The notes beneath the pieces were generated by a model. That model was not told where the DNA came from and ran no database searches. It saw only the letters and a program-made list of their open reading frames with translations. This document shows, in pieces, positions 1 through 7,082 of a DNA stretch of 13,629 nucleotides. How positions within the stretch are numbered: position 1 is the stretch's first letter; every line of letters begins with the position of its first letter. The DNA comes from CG03 sp034660675 (GTDB lineage: Bacteria > CG03): assembly GCA_034660675.1 (NCBI GenBank), contig JAYEJT010000081.1:1-13629 (forward strand), written 5' to 3'. Both the position numbers and the translations under genes were made by a program.

Positions 1-1682
1 CCTTCATGGCGGTTTCGCCGGATCATCCTGTTATTGAAGATATAGCGGGCGACGCAAAAGGCGAAATTGAGAATCTGAAAAAACAAAAAAACTCTCAGAG
101 TGATGCTGAAAGTCCGCCGGGGCGGGAGGAGAAAGAAAAATTCGGCGTTCTTTTACCGGTGAAAGCGGTGAACCCTGTTACGGGCGAAACGATACCCGTT
201 TTTGCCGCCAATTTTGTCCTTATGGAATATGGCACCGGCGCCATTATGTGTGTGCCGGCCCATGATAAGAGGGATTTTGCTTTCGCGAAAAAGTACGGTG
301 TTCCAGTGAGAGCCGTTATTTCACCGCAGGATAATAAGCTTGACGGCGAAAGCATGGAAGAGGCCTTTACGGAAAAAGGCGTTCTTCAGGATTCGGGGGA
401 TTTTACGGGACTGGATTCGGAAGAAGCAAAAGAAAAAATAGCCGGCTATCTTGAAAAAGAAGGCAAGGCAAAAAACGTTTTGAAGTGGCATCTGAGAGAC
501 TGGCTGGTGTCAAGGCAGCGTTACTGGGGTTGCCCCATTCCTGTTGTATACTGCGAAAAATGCGGCGCCGTGCCGGTTCCCGAATCAGAACTCCCCGTTC
601 TTCTTCCCGACGACGCTGAATTTACGGGCAAGGGCAATCCTCTCGAAAAATCACAGTCGTTTTTAAATACGAAATGCCCGAAATGCGGTTCTCCCGCCCG
701 CAGAGAGACGGATACTCTTGACACTTTTGTGGATTCGTCGTGGTATTTTCTCAGATATCTTGACAGCAAAAATCAGGAAAAACCTTTTGACAGGGAAATC
801 GCGCGGAAGAGTATGCCGGTTGATCAATATATAGGCGGGATAGAGCACGCGACAATGCATCTTATATACGCGCGTTTTTATACAAAAGTCCTGAGGGATC
901 TCGGCCTTTTTGATTTTTCCGAACCCTTCAGACGTCTTCTTTGTCAGGGGATGGTTCTGAAAAACGGCTCCAAGATGTCAAAATCAAAAGGCAACACCGT
1001 GAGCGTTGACGAGATGCTCAATGTTTACGGAGCGGACGCGGGAAGGATGTTCATTCTTTTCGCCTCGCCTCCCGAGAGGGATCTTGAGTGGTCGGATGAA
1101 GGTGTGAGGGGCTGCAGCCGTTTCCTTAAAAAACTCTGGCGTCTGGGTATCGCGGCGGCAGAAAAGGTAAAAGAAACGGATCTTCCTGAAGAAAAGAAGA
1201 AAGATTTAGAATTTATTAACGCAAAAACGGTGGCGTCTGTTGAAAAGGATTTTAACAGATTTCAATTTAACACAGCCATTTCGGCCATACAGGAGATGAT
1301 AAATTTTACGCAGAAACTGTTTGCGGAGTACGGTAATTTTGAAGGTTTCGGCGAAACCCTTAAAACAGCGGTCAAGCTGGCGTATCCCATTGCGCCGTTT
1401 ATTTCTTCGGAACTTGCTGAAATTCTGAACATAAAGCTGGACAGTTTCCCCACCGGCTCCAGAGAGGTTCTGGAGCAGAGGGACAGGGAGATAATTATCC
1501 AGATTAACGGTAAAATGCGGGCAAAATTAACATTTTCTGCCGATGCGGAAGAAAACGAAATTGTGCAAACAGCCTGTGAAAACGGAAAAATTGCTAAGTT
1601 TTTGAAAAAAAGCGAAATCAAAAAACACATATATATTAAAGGGAAGCTTCTGAATTTTGTGACGGGAGGTAAAAAATGTTGA
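1..1682 (+). CDS. leuS: Leucine--tRNA ligase, C-terminal part (5' end outside window)
   Basis: Class Ia synthetase that charges tRNA-Leu with leucine in the cytoplasm. The reading frame is already open at base 3, so the Rossmann HIGH region and the first part of the editing domain lie upstream of the window. Visible in order: the editing (CP1) domain with the GTGAIM segment and AHDKRD (258-275), whose Asp is the family's conserved editing residue; a zinc-ribbon-like pair CEKC (552-563) and CPKC (675-686); the DTFVDSSWYFLRY segment of the catalytic core; the KMSKSKGN signature (972-995); a helical anticodon-binding domain; and the C-terminal tRNA-binding domain from about 1495 (QINGKMRAKL). 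The family usually has Gly or Ala before VPAHD; here it is Cys. The segment before the VNPVTGE motif is a Lys/Glu/Ser-rich linker, probably a variable surface insertion. The last codons overlap lptE by 7 bp. Identity is secure; only the 5' truncation is unresolved. Confidence 0.97.
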   Translation, partial: FMAVSPDHPVIEDIAGDAKGEIENLKKQKNSQSDAESPPGREEKEKFGVLLPVKAVNPVTGETIPVFAANFVLMEYGTGAIMCVPAHDKRDFAFAKKYGVPVRAVISPQDNKLDGESMEEAFTEKGVLQDSGDFTGLDSEEAKEKIAGYLEKEGKAKNVLKWHLRDWLVSRQRYWGCPIPVVYCEKCGAVPVPESELPVLLPDDAEFTGKGNPLEKSQSFLNTKCPKCGSPARRETDTLDTFVDSSWYFLRYLDSKNQEKPFDREIARKSMPVDQYIGGIEHATMHLIYARFYTKVLRDLGLFDFSEPFRRLLCQGMVLKNGSKMSKSKGNTVSVDEMLNVYGADAGRMFILFASPPERDLEWSDEGVRGCSRFLKKLWRLGIAAAEKVKETDLPEEKKKDLEFINAKTVASVEKDFNRFQFNTAISAIQEMINFTQKLFAEYGNFEGFGETLKTAVKLAYPIAPFISSELAEILNIKLDSFPTGSREVLEQRDREIIIQINGKMRAKLTFSADAEENEIVQTACENGKIAKFLKKSEIKKHIYIKGKLLNFVTGGKKC

Positions 1683-2218
1683 ACAAAGTGAAATCCGCCT
1701 GTGGCGGAAAAAAATTAATGCTGTGTTCTTTCTGCGGAGCTCTGGTTTTTTCGGCGGGCTGCTCATTTTCCAACCCGAATGTTGTTTTATCCGACAGTGT
1801 CAGGACGGTAAAAATAAACGCTTTTTCCAACAAGACCGTTCTTTACGGCCTTGAGGACAAGCTTTTTCAGAAAATAAGCGACGCTCTTATGGAGGACGGG
1901 CGCCTTGTTCCGGCCACTGAAAACGCTGACGCGCTGCTTGTGGGCGATATAATCAGATACGAGCTCATTCCGCTGAGTTTTGACGCGAATGGTATTGTTG
2001 AAGAGTACAAACTCTGGATAGAGGCCGATTTGCGTTTTATTGAAAACTCGACGGGGAAGGTGCTCTGCGAGGAAACTTCCATACCCATAGACGTGCGTTT
2101 TCATCCGCCGGGCAGTTCCCAGCCTGGAGCCGTTATAGAAACCGAGCAGGACGCGCAGGAGCGTGCCATAGATGAACTCGCTTCCGAAATAGTGTATATT
2201 CTGCTGCGCTACAAATAA
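1676..2218 (+). CDS. lptE: LptE-like LPS-assembly lipoprotein
   Basis: Predicted outer-membrane lipoprotein that would plug the LptD barrel during lipopolysaccharide export. The 180-residue protein begins with a basic N-region and a hydrophobic stretch (about residues 14-27) ending in the lipobox SAGC, with Cys29 as the lipidation site. The mature part matches the LptE pattern: VKINAFSNKT near the start, a conserved ADALLVGDI segment, then YELIPLSFD, EYKLWIEADLRF and STGKVLCEE strands, and a C-terminal helix (QERAIDELASEIV). The start is set by GGGAGG at 1664-1669, just before ATG 1676, which overlaps the leuS stop. A second ATG at 1718 would leave a shorter signal peptide with no good ribosome site. 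The family diverges fast, so the assignment rests on architecture and position (leuS-lptE-holA is a common order). Confidence 0.83.
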   Translation: MLNKVKSACGGKKLMLCSFCGALVFSAGCSFSNPNVVLSDSVRTVKINAFSNKTVLYGLEDKLFQKISDALMEDGRLVPATENADALLVGDIIRYELIPLSFDANGIVEEYKLWIEADLRFIENSTGKVLCEETSIPIDVRFHPPGSSQPGAVIETEQDAQERAIDELASEIVYILLRYK

Positions 2219-2224
2219 TATTCT

Positions 2225-3196
2225 GTGTACATAAACGCTTTTAAACAGCAGTTAAAGAGGCGCATAGAATCCGTTTATGCTTTTATCGGCGCCGATGACG
2301 GATCTAAGGATGAAGGCCTTGCGCTTATCTGTAATGCCATGGAGACATCCAACATAATACGCATGGATTCCACTTTTCTGCCGGGCGACATTCTCACAGA
2401 ACTTAATTCCCAGCTTCTTTTTTCGGACAAAAAAATAGTGCTGATAAAGGATGCGGAGAGTTTTAAAGACGATGAGCTGAAAAGCATTCTTTCCTATTCA
2501 AAAAATCCGGGAACGTCGCTTGTGCTGTTTTGCGCGTGGAACGCGCGTATCAAAAAGTTTTTCACTTTATCTAAAAGTGTCATTATTGACTGTTTTAAAC
2601 CCTTCCCGAGGCAGACCGCCGCGGCCGTCCGCAGCCGGCTGGCAAAAGAAGGAAAAAGAATTGACGATGCGGCCATGTCCGCGCTCATAGAAATAAGCCG
2701 TAACAGCAGTGTGGACGTAGAGCTTAATGTGAGCAAGCTCATCAGTTTTAAGGCCGACTCTGCTGTGATCACACGCGATGATATTGAAAAGATAAGCACT
2801 TCGCGGGAAACGGACAGTGTCTTTGAATTCACATGGAGGATGCTTGAGGGTAAAACCGCTGAAACCGCTCATGACGCGGAGAATCTGAGCACCGCCGGCG
2901 AAATAGGCTGTATGGGTTATGCCCGCGGGCTGTTTGAAAAACTGTTAATGCTTAAGCAACGGCAGAGGGAAAATGAGTCAATAAGCTCCGGTGACGCAAA
3001 GGCTCTTGGCATATTTGACAAAAATCAGCAGGCAATCGCCGTAAAAATTGTGACAGGCACTTCCGAAAAAACTCTTGCGGAAGCCTACAAAACAATACTT
3101 GAAACTTATGAAAACTATAAGAGCGGGGTTCCCGGCGCTTTCGCTAATGCCGCGGTAAAGGTGTCAGGCTTTTTTGGAAAGGGCGGAAAGGCGTGA
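2225..3196 (+). CDS. holA: DNA polymerase III delta subunit
   Basis: Clamp-loader delta subunit, which opens the beta sliding clamp at replication forks. The 323-residue length is close to the family's roughly 340. The N-terminal AAA+-like domain shows AFIGADDGSKDE (residues 19-30), a LNSQLLFSDKKIVLIKD segment (60-76) typical of the delta clamp-binding region, and the ALIEISRNSSVDVELNVSKL helix pair (153-172). The C-terminal part is a helical collar domain. The start must be GTG at 2225: the same frame carries the lptE stop TAA at 2216-2218, and only two codons lie between. No Shine-Dalgarno sequence is visible, so translation is probably coupled to lptE. The 3' end overlaps the convergent rpsT by 33 bp. 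Confidence 0.9.
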   Translation: MYINAFKQQLKRRIESVYAFIGADDGSKDEGLALICNAMETSNIIRMDSTFLPGDILTELNSQLLFSDKKIVLIKDAESFKDDELKSILSYSKNPGTSLVLFCAWNARIKKFFTLSKSVIIDCFKPFPRQTAAAVRSRLAKEGKRIDDAAMSALIEISRNSSVDVELNVSKLISFKADSAVITRDDIEKISTSRETDSVFEFTWRMLEGKTAETAHDAENLSTAGEIGCMGYARGLFEKLLMLKQRQRENESISSGDAKALGIFDKNQQAIAVKIVTGTSEKTLAEAYKTILETYENYKSGVPGAFANAAVKVSGFFGKGGKA

Positions 3197-3436
3197 TTTC
3201 AGCCTGTTTGATTTTCCGCGCGCGAAAATTTTTTTCTTGGCCATTTTATCAAGTGTGCTCTGAATACCCGCTAAATTTTTCGTGGATTCCCCTGTTTTTG
3301 CGCTGATGGCCGACTTGTATTTTTTAATCTCCGTTTTTAGCGTTGTTTTTATTTTGCGGTTGGCTGTCCGTATTTTACGGTTCTGCCTCGCCTCTTTTAT
3401 AGCGCTCGTATGTCTTCCTGTTTTTAATTTTGCCAT
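3164..3436 (-). CDS. rpsT: 30S ribosomal protein S20
   Basis: Small-subunit protein that binds 16S rRNA. It has 90 residues, about the usual S20 size, and is very Lys/Arg-rich with an all-helical pattern. It begins MAKLKTGRHTSAIKEARQN, and ends LKSRLSALSKKA. The start at 3436 is chosen over an in-frame upstream extension because an AGGAGG (3446-3441) sits 4 nt before it and S20 proteins begin with MA(N/K)-type sequences. It is the only convincing minus-strand gene here. It is monocistronic, convergent with holA (3' ends overlap 3164-3196) and divergent from murJ. A consensus-like promoter lies about 50 bp upstream. Confidence 0.95.
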   Translation of the reverse strand: MAKLKTGRHTSAIKEARQNRKIRTANRKIKTTLKTEIKKYKSAISAKTGESTKNLAGIQSTLDKMAKKKIFARGKSNRLKSRLSALSKKA

Positions 3437-3488
3437 TTTTCCTCCTGCGGATGCGCATTTTTGTGACATCCGTTCTCTTTCGGGAGAA

Positions 3489-3517
3489 ATGCTATCAAAA
3501 TTAGCACTTTCAGTCAA
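3489..3517 (-). promoter_or_regulatory. Sigma70-type promoter of rpsT
   Basis: On the minus strand TTGACT (3517-3512) is followed by a 17-nt spacer and TAGCAT (3494-3489). This predicts a start near 3482 and a 5' leader of about 45 nt ending at the rpsT ribosome site. The -35 box directly abuts the murJ ATG at 3518, so rpsT transcription starts right in front of a divergent gene. Confidence 0.6.
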
Positions 3518-5020
3518 ATGATAAAACGTATTTTTAACACGCCGCTTAAAAAAGGCTTTGCCGCTGTTAGCGTAGCGACCATGGTTTCAAGAGTTCTCGG
3601 TCTGATCAGGGATATTTTTATGGCCAAATTTTTCGGTACCTCGATGTTCGCCGACGCTTTTTATGTGGCTTTCAGGATACCCAATCTCCTGAGGCGTCTT
3701 CTCGGTGAAGGGGCTCTCCCGGCTGCGTTCATACCCGTGTATTCGGAAATACTTGTAAATAAGGAAGGGGACAGGGCCAAAAGACTTGCCGGCAGCATAT
3801 TCTCGTTTCTTTTTGTTATCTGTTCTTTTCTGACCGTGACGGGTTTTATTTTCGCGCCCGCCATAGTGCGTCTGATAGCCCCCGGTTTTGCGGGTGATCC
3901 CGAACAGTTCGGGCTGACGGTGACGCTGGCGAGAATAATGATTCCGATATTGCTTTTGGTGACCCTTTCAACGGTTGCTATGGGGATATGTAATGCCAGA
4001 AAATATTTTTTTGTGCCTGCCATAGCTCCCGCTTTGTTTAATGTCAGCGCGATAACTTTTTTCGTTTTCTTCGCGCGGAGCGCGCCGGGATATGATATCA
4101 GGGGGATTTCCGTTTTCGCGGTAATAGGCTTTCTGCTGCAGTTTGTTGTTATGGTGCCGATTCTTTTCAGAGAAAAAGTGACATCGTTTTATTGTTTTAT
4201 AAAAGGTGTTTTTTCAAACCCTGATGTGAAAAAAATAACTGTGCTGCTTATTCCGGCGGCTCTTGGTATTTCCGTGATGCAGCTCAACATATTCGTTGAC
4301 ACCATATGCGCCACGCTCATGGGTTCCGGCATTGTGTCGGCGCTTTTTTTCGCGAACCGACTTTATCAGCTGCCGCTGGCTCTTTTCGGCGTGTCAGTTT
4401 CAATGGTGTCTCTCCCCTTTATGTCTGACGCCAGGGCGGAGAAAAAAACCGCAACGGTGGAGAGGAATCTTTTTGACTCTTTTGCCGCCAGTTTGTTTTT
4501 TATTATTCCGTCAACAGCGGGGCTGATTGTTCTTGGAAAGGAAATTGTGTCTTTCCTTTTTGAAAGGGGCCTTTTTTCCGCCGGTTCCACGGCGATGACT
4601 TCCGCGGCTCTCGTGTGTTATTCCACGGGGCTGGCGGCTTTCGCGGGGATAAGAATATTCGCGAATTATTTTTACTCAAAAAAAGACATGAAAACGCCGG
4701 TCAAAATAGCAGTGATCTCATTCTTCGTAAATATAGCCGGCGACATTGCCGCTCTGGTTTTTGATCTCGGTCCGGGAGGGCTTGCCGCGGCCACAAGCAT
4801 AGCCGCAGTCGTGAATTTCGCGCTGCTGGCGGCACTGGTTGTTAAAGACGGGGTAAAACCGCCCCCGTTGTTTTTCAAAAAACTCACCCTCTTTCTTATT
4901 GCCGCCGCGCTGATGACGGGTTTTCTTATTGCTCCGCCTGATATGCACACACTTGTTAAAATAGCTCTGGGCAGCGGCATTTATTTCGTTTCCGCACGGC
5001 TCTTCAAATCGCTGTTATGA
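3518..5020 (+). CDS. murJ: Lipid II flippase MurJ (MviN)
   Basis: Inner-membrane MOP-superfamily transporter that flips the peptidoglycan precursor lipid II to the periplasmic face. The 500 residues contain about 14 hydrophobic segments. The N-terminus carries the family signature: SRVLGLIRD (residues 24-32), ADAFYVAFRIPNLLRR (45-60) and GEGALPAAFIPV. Arg25, Arg31, Asp46 and Arg53 correspond to the charged cavity residues known from E. coli MurJ. FANRLYQLPLALFGVS is the conserved central segment. ATG 3518 is preferred because it keeps the usual lead-in (LKKGFAAVSVATMVSR), although no strong ribosome site precedes it. It overlaps no gene on its own strand and diverges from rpsT. No clear terminator follows, although T-runs occur at 5072-5080 and beyond. 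Confidence 0.95.
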   Translation: MIKRIFNTPLKKGFAAVSVATMVSRVLGLIRDIFMAKFFGTSMFADAFYVAFRIPNLLRRLLGEGALPAAFIPVYSEILVNKEGDRAKRLAGSIFSFLFVICSFLTVTGFIFAPAIVRLIAPGFAGDPEQFGLTVTLARIMIPILLLVTLSTVAMGICNARKYFFVPAIAPALFNVSAITFFVFFARSAPGYDIRGISVFAVIGFLLQFVVMVPILFREKVTSFYCFIKGVFSNPDVKKITVLLIPAALGISVMQLNIFVDTICATLMGSGIVSALFFANRLYQLPLALFGVSVSMVSLPFMSDARAEKKTATVERNLFDSFAASLFFIIPSTAGLIVLGKEIVSFLFERGLFSAGSTAMTSAALVCYSTGLAAFAGIRIFANYFYSKKDMKTPVKIAVISFFVNIAGDIAALVFDLGPGGLAAATSIAAVVNFALLAALVVKDGVKPPPLFFKKLTLFLIAAALMTGFLIAPPDMHTLVKIALGSGIYFVSARLFKSLL

Positions 5021-5035
5021 AAGGCCTTATTGGAT

Positions 5036-5170
5036 TTACCGGTTTATTCTGAAGTTTTGTCCCAGTTTTGTCTTTTTTTTCATTTTACTCTCCGTGTGTA
5101 ATCTTTTTTTATATCTTTGGCTTTCTTCAATTCTTTTCTGTCTACTTTTTGAGATTTCTTCCCATTTTTC
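5036..5170 (-). other. Antisense open frame, possible gene relic
   Basis: In the gap after murJ the minus strand is open for 44 codons between stops TAA (5073-5071) and TAA (5038-5036). The product is strongly charged and helical (starts EKWEEISKSRQKRIEES, then QRYKKRLHTES) and ends MKKKTKLGQNFRINR. It has no start codon at its 5' end. An internal ATG (5083) is preceded by GGAGAG with 4-nt spacing, which would give a 15-residue peptide. The LGQNF string recalls the N-terminus of RsmA/KsgA methyltransferases, while the Arg/Glu-rich helix recalls C-terminal tails of small transposases. Neither link is secure. It may be a decayed fragment or chance. Confidence 0.3.
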
Positions 5171-5177
5171 TTAAAAA

Positions 5178-5216
5178 CCAGAACCGTCCCCGTTTTCCGC
5201 CCGTTTTCCCCGTTTT
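5178..5216. repeat. ACCGTCCCC motif with short CGTTTTCC repeats
   Basis: CCAGAACCGTCCCC (5178-5191) is followed by three near-tandem CGTTTT units: CCCCGTTTTCCG, CCCGTTTTCC and CCCGTTTTAAA. The block is GC-rich inside an otherwise T-rich gap. From general knowledge, the GGGGACGGTTCT word (the complement of this motif) is common in several genomes next to IS200-like/REP-associated transposases, so this could be the scar of such an element. No transposase is present here. Confidence 0.4.
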
Positions 5217-5299
5217 AAATGGGGGCTCATTGTAATTCGCGGGATTATTTGATAGCCTCATTATTAGATTTGAAATTTAAATTTGTAAAGAGACATATT

Positions 5300-5329
5300 T
5301 TGACACATCTGAAAAACACATCATATACT
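5300..5329 (+). promoter_or_regulatory. Sigma70-type promoter of the DEAD-box helicase gene
   Basis: A perfect TTGACA (5300-5305) and TATACT (5324-5329) are separated by 18 nt. An A/T-rich stretch with the palindrome AAATTTAAATTT (5273-5284) lies just upstream and could act as an UP element. The predicted start is near 5336, giving a leader of about 37 nt with a CGGAG ribosome site before ATG 5373. Confidence 0.7.
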
Positions 5330-5372
5330 GATTTGCCAAAGGTGAAATTAAAGTTGAAGTAACGGAGTAAAA

Positions 5373-6551
5373 ATGATTGAAGGAAATTTTAAGGATCTGG
5401 GTATTAACGATGAGCTCGTAGAGATACTCAAAAAGAAAGGTTTTGAGCGTCCCACGCCCATACAAAGCAAGACAATACCTCTTATTCTTGAGGGAAAGGA
5501 TATGATAGGGCAGGCCGAAACGGGCTCGGGTAAAACCGCGGCATGCGCCATTCCTCTTGTCCAGCAGATAGACAAAAGCATAAATGACATACAGACGCTT
5601 GTTCTCACCCCCACCCGTGAGCTGGCAATACAGTATTTGGATGAGGTAAGTTCTTTTGCCACACCCTACGGGGTGACGCCCTTTGTTATTTACGGAGGGT
5701 TTAATAAGGACATACATCTTGCGAAACTGAGGTCGGGCGTGCAGATCCTTGTCGCCACGCCCGGGCGGCTCATTGATATTATTTATAATCATTATCTTGC
5801 GCTTGAGAATCTTAAAACAATGGTTATTGACGAAGCGGATGAAATGCTGAAAATGGGATTTATTGAGGATGTTGATTTTATAAAAAGCTGCATAGTGCAG
5901 AAGCATCAGACCCTTCTTTTTTCCGCGACGATGCCTGACCCAATCAAACGTCTCGCCTCGAAATACATGAAAGGCGCCACACACATAAAACTGAATGCCG
6001 ATCAGACCGTGCCTTCGAGCCTGGTCCATTACGTGATACGCGCGGAAGGCCGTTCCAAAGACGCGGCGCTCGGCGGACTTCTCTCAAACAAAGAGGTAAC
6101 ACAGACCATTATTTTCTGCAACACGCGCAACCGCGTGAAAAGTCTTTTTAAAGCGGTCAGCGGCAAGTTCAAGGGCACGGATTATCTGCACGGCGGCATG
6201 GAACAGAATCTGAGAACGCGGATAATGGAAAAATTCCGCGCGAAAAAAATAAAATTCCTGATCACCACAGATGTTATGGCAAGAGGCATAGATGTCAGAG
6301 GCGTGTCGCACATAATAAATTATGATTTCCCGAAGAATTCGGAAATATACGTGCACCGCACGGGGCGCACCGCCAGGCTCGGAAAAAAGGGGACGGCGGT
6401 GTCGCTGATAACGCGCTCGGATTCTGACACTTACAGTGAAGTCAAAGAGAAATACGGAATAAATTCCGCGCCTTTTCCGGGCATACACGAAAAACACAAA
6501 GTTCCGCGCGGAAAAAGACCCCGCGGCCACTCAATAAGAAAAAATAATTAA
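5373..6551 (+). CDS. DEAD-box ATP-dependent RNA helicase
   Basis: Superfamily 2 RNA helicase that remodels RNA duplexes, for example in ribosome assembly, mRNA decay or cold response. All motifs are present in the 392 residues: Q-motif (Phe6, then FERPTPIQ 24-31), Walker A AETGSGKT (48-55), PTRELA (80-85), TPGR (129-132), DEAD (153-156), SAT (184-186), IIFCNTR (246-252), TTDVMARGIDV (298-308) and HRTGRTAR (328-335). Only a short basic tail (about 373-392) follows, so it lacks the C-terminal RNA-binding domain of DbpA or DeaD and is nearer the minimal RhlE/CshA type. The exact subfamily cannot be set by eye. CGGAG lies 5 nt before the start. The gene has its own promoter and is followed by a second promoter, so it is probably monocistronic. 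RNase Y, encoded nearby, is a known partner of DEAD-box helicases in some bacteria. Confidence 0.95.
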   Translation: MIEGNFKDLGINDELVEILKKKGFERPTPIQSKTIPLILEGKDMIGQAETGSGKTAACAIPLVQQIDKSINDIQTLVLTPTRELAIQYLDEVSSFATPYGVTPFVIYGGFNKDIHLAKLRSGVQILVATPGRLIDIIYNHYLALENLKTMVIDEADEMLKMGFIEDVDFIKSCIVQKHQTLLFSATMPDPIKRLASKYMKGATHIKLNADQTVPSSLVHYVIRAEGRSKDAALGGLLSNKEVTQTIIFCNTRNRVKSLFKAVSGKFKGTDYLHGGMEQNLRTRIMEKFRAKKIKFLITTDVMARGIDVRGVSHIINYDFPKNSEIYVHRTGRTARLGKKGTAVSLITRSDSDTYSEVKEKYGINSAPFPGIHEKHKVPRGKRPRGHSIRKNN

Positions 6552-6604
6552 GGGTAAGCTGGAATCCGGAATAATCAGCATTATCACTGTTTTTTCGCCA
6601 TTTG

Positions 6605-6620
6605 AAATGTCAAAATGTCA
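6605..6620 (+). repeat. Tandem 8-bp repeat upstream of the rplT promoter
   Basis: AAATGTCA occurs twice back to back, 21 bp upstream of the proposed -35 box of rplT. This could be an activator site or chance. The rest of the 161-bp gap after the helicase gene shows no strong terminator; a weak GCTG/CAGC stem (about 6557-6580) is followed 10 nt later by a short T-run. Confidence 0.3.
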
Positions 6621-6641
6621 AGGCCCGGGATTATTGCTGTC

Positions 6642-6671
6642 TTGCCAAAGAGAGCTTGTATTTGTTATAGT
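6642..6671 (+). promoter_or_regulatory. Sigma70-type promoter of rplT-pheS-pheT
   Basis: TTGCCA (6642-6647) and TATAGT (6666-6671) are spaced by 18 nt (17 nt if the -10 is read as TTATAG). The predicted start is near 6678, leaving about 35 nt of leader with a GGGAG ribosome site. That leader is too short for the long L20-binding structures found upstream of rpmI-rplT in E. coli or B. subtilis. Confidence 0.62.
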
Positions 6672-6712
6672 TTACCGTTTATTGGAAAGAAAAAGTATTT
6701 GGGAGAAAAGAT

Positions 6713-7057
6713 ATGGCTAGAGTGAGAAGAGGCGTTACAAAAAGAAAAAAACATAAGAAGATTTTGAAACTGGCAAAGGGCTTTAAGGGAGCCAAGAAGA
6801 ATCATTACAGGCAGGCTAACGAAAATGTCGAGAAGAGCATGATTTATGCCACCCGGGACAGGAAGGTGAAGAAAAGAGAGTTTCGTTCGCACTGGATCAC
6901 GAATCTTTCCATCGCCTGCGAAAAAACGGGCTTTAAATACTCAAGATTTATATGCGCTTTGAAGAAAAAGAAGGTGGCGCTTTCCCGTCCCATGCTTTAT
7001 AAAATAGCGGTGAATGACTTTGAGACATTTCAGAAAATCGCAGATTTGGTAAAATGA
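6713..7057 (+). CDS. rplT: 50S ribosomal protein L20
   Basis: Primary 23S rRNA-binding protein needed early in 50S assembly. At 114 residues it is a typical length. The N-terminus MARVRRGVTKRKKHKKILKL, the following AKGFKGAKKN, the RDRKVKKREFR segment and the C-terminal globular part (WITNLSIACEKTGFKYSRFI) are diagnostic. GGGAG at 6701-6705 lies 7 nt before the ATG. In most bacteria it follows infC and rpmI, and neither is here, so the IF3 and L35 genes must be elsewhere or lost. pheS follows after 25 bp and is probably in the same transcript. Confidence 0.97.
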   Translation: MARVRRGVTKRKKHKKILKLAKGFKGAKKNHYRQANENVEKSMIYATRDRKVKKREFRSHWITNLSIACEKTGFKYSRFICALKKKKVALSRPMLYKIAVNDFETFQKIADLVK

Positions 7058-7082
7058 TTTTATTTTCCCGGGAGTTAACAAA

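Noticed and set aside
3437..3517. 27-residue N-terminal extension of S20
   Set aside because: It covers the predicted rpsT promoter and leader and lacks a ribosome site; S20 proteins start at the MAK position.
3282..3521. Plus-strand hydrophobic open frame of 79 codons upstream of murJ
   Set aside because: It is the complement of the Lys-rich rpsT gene, which naturally yields Phe/Leu/Val-rich antisense translation; rpsT has a clear ribosome site and family match.
5277..6029. Minus-strand open frame of 250 codons opposite the DEAD-box gene
   Set aside because: It lies antisense to an intact helicase with every motif; the product is Tyr/Lys/Arg-rich with no recognisable domain, and no promoter or ribosome site supports it.
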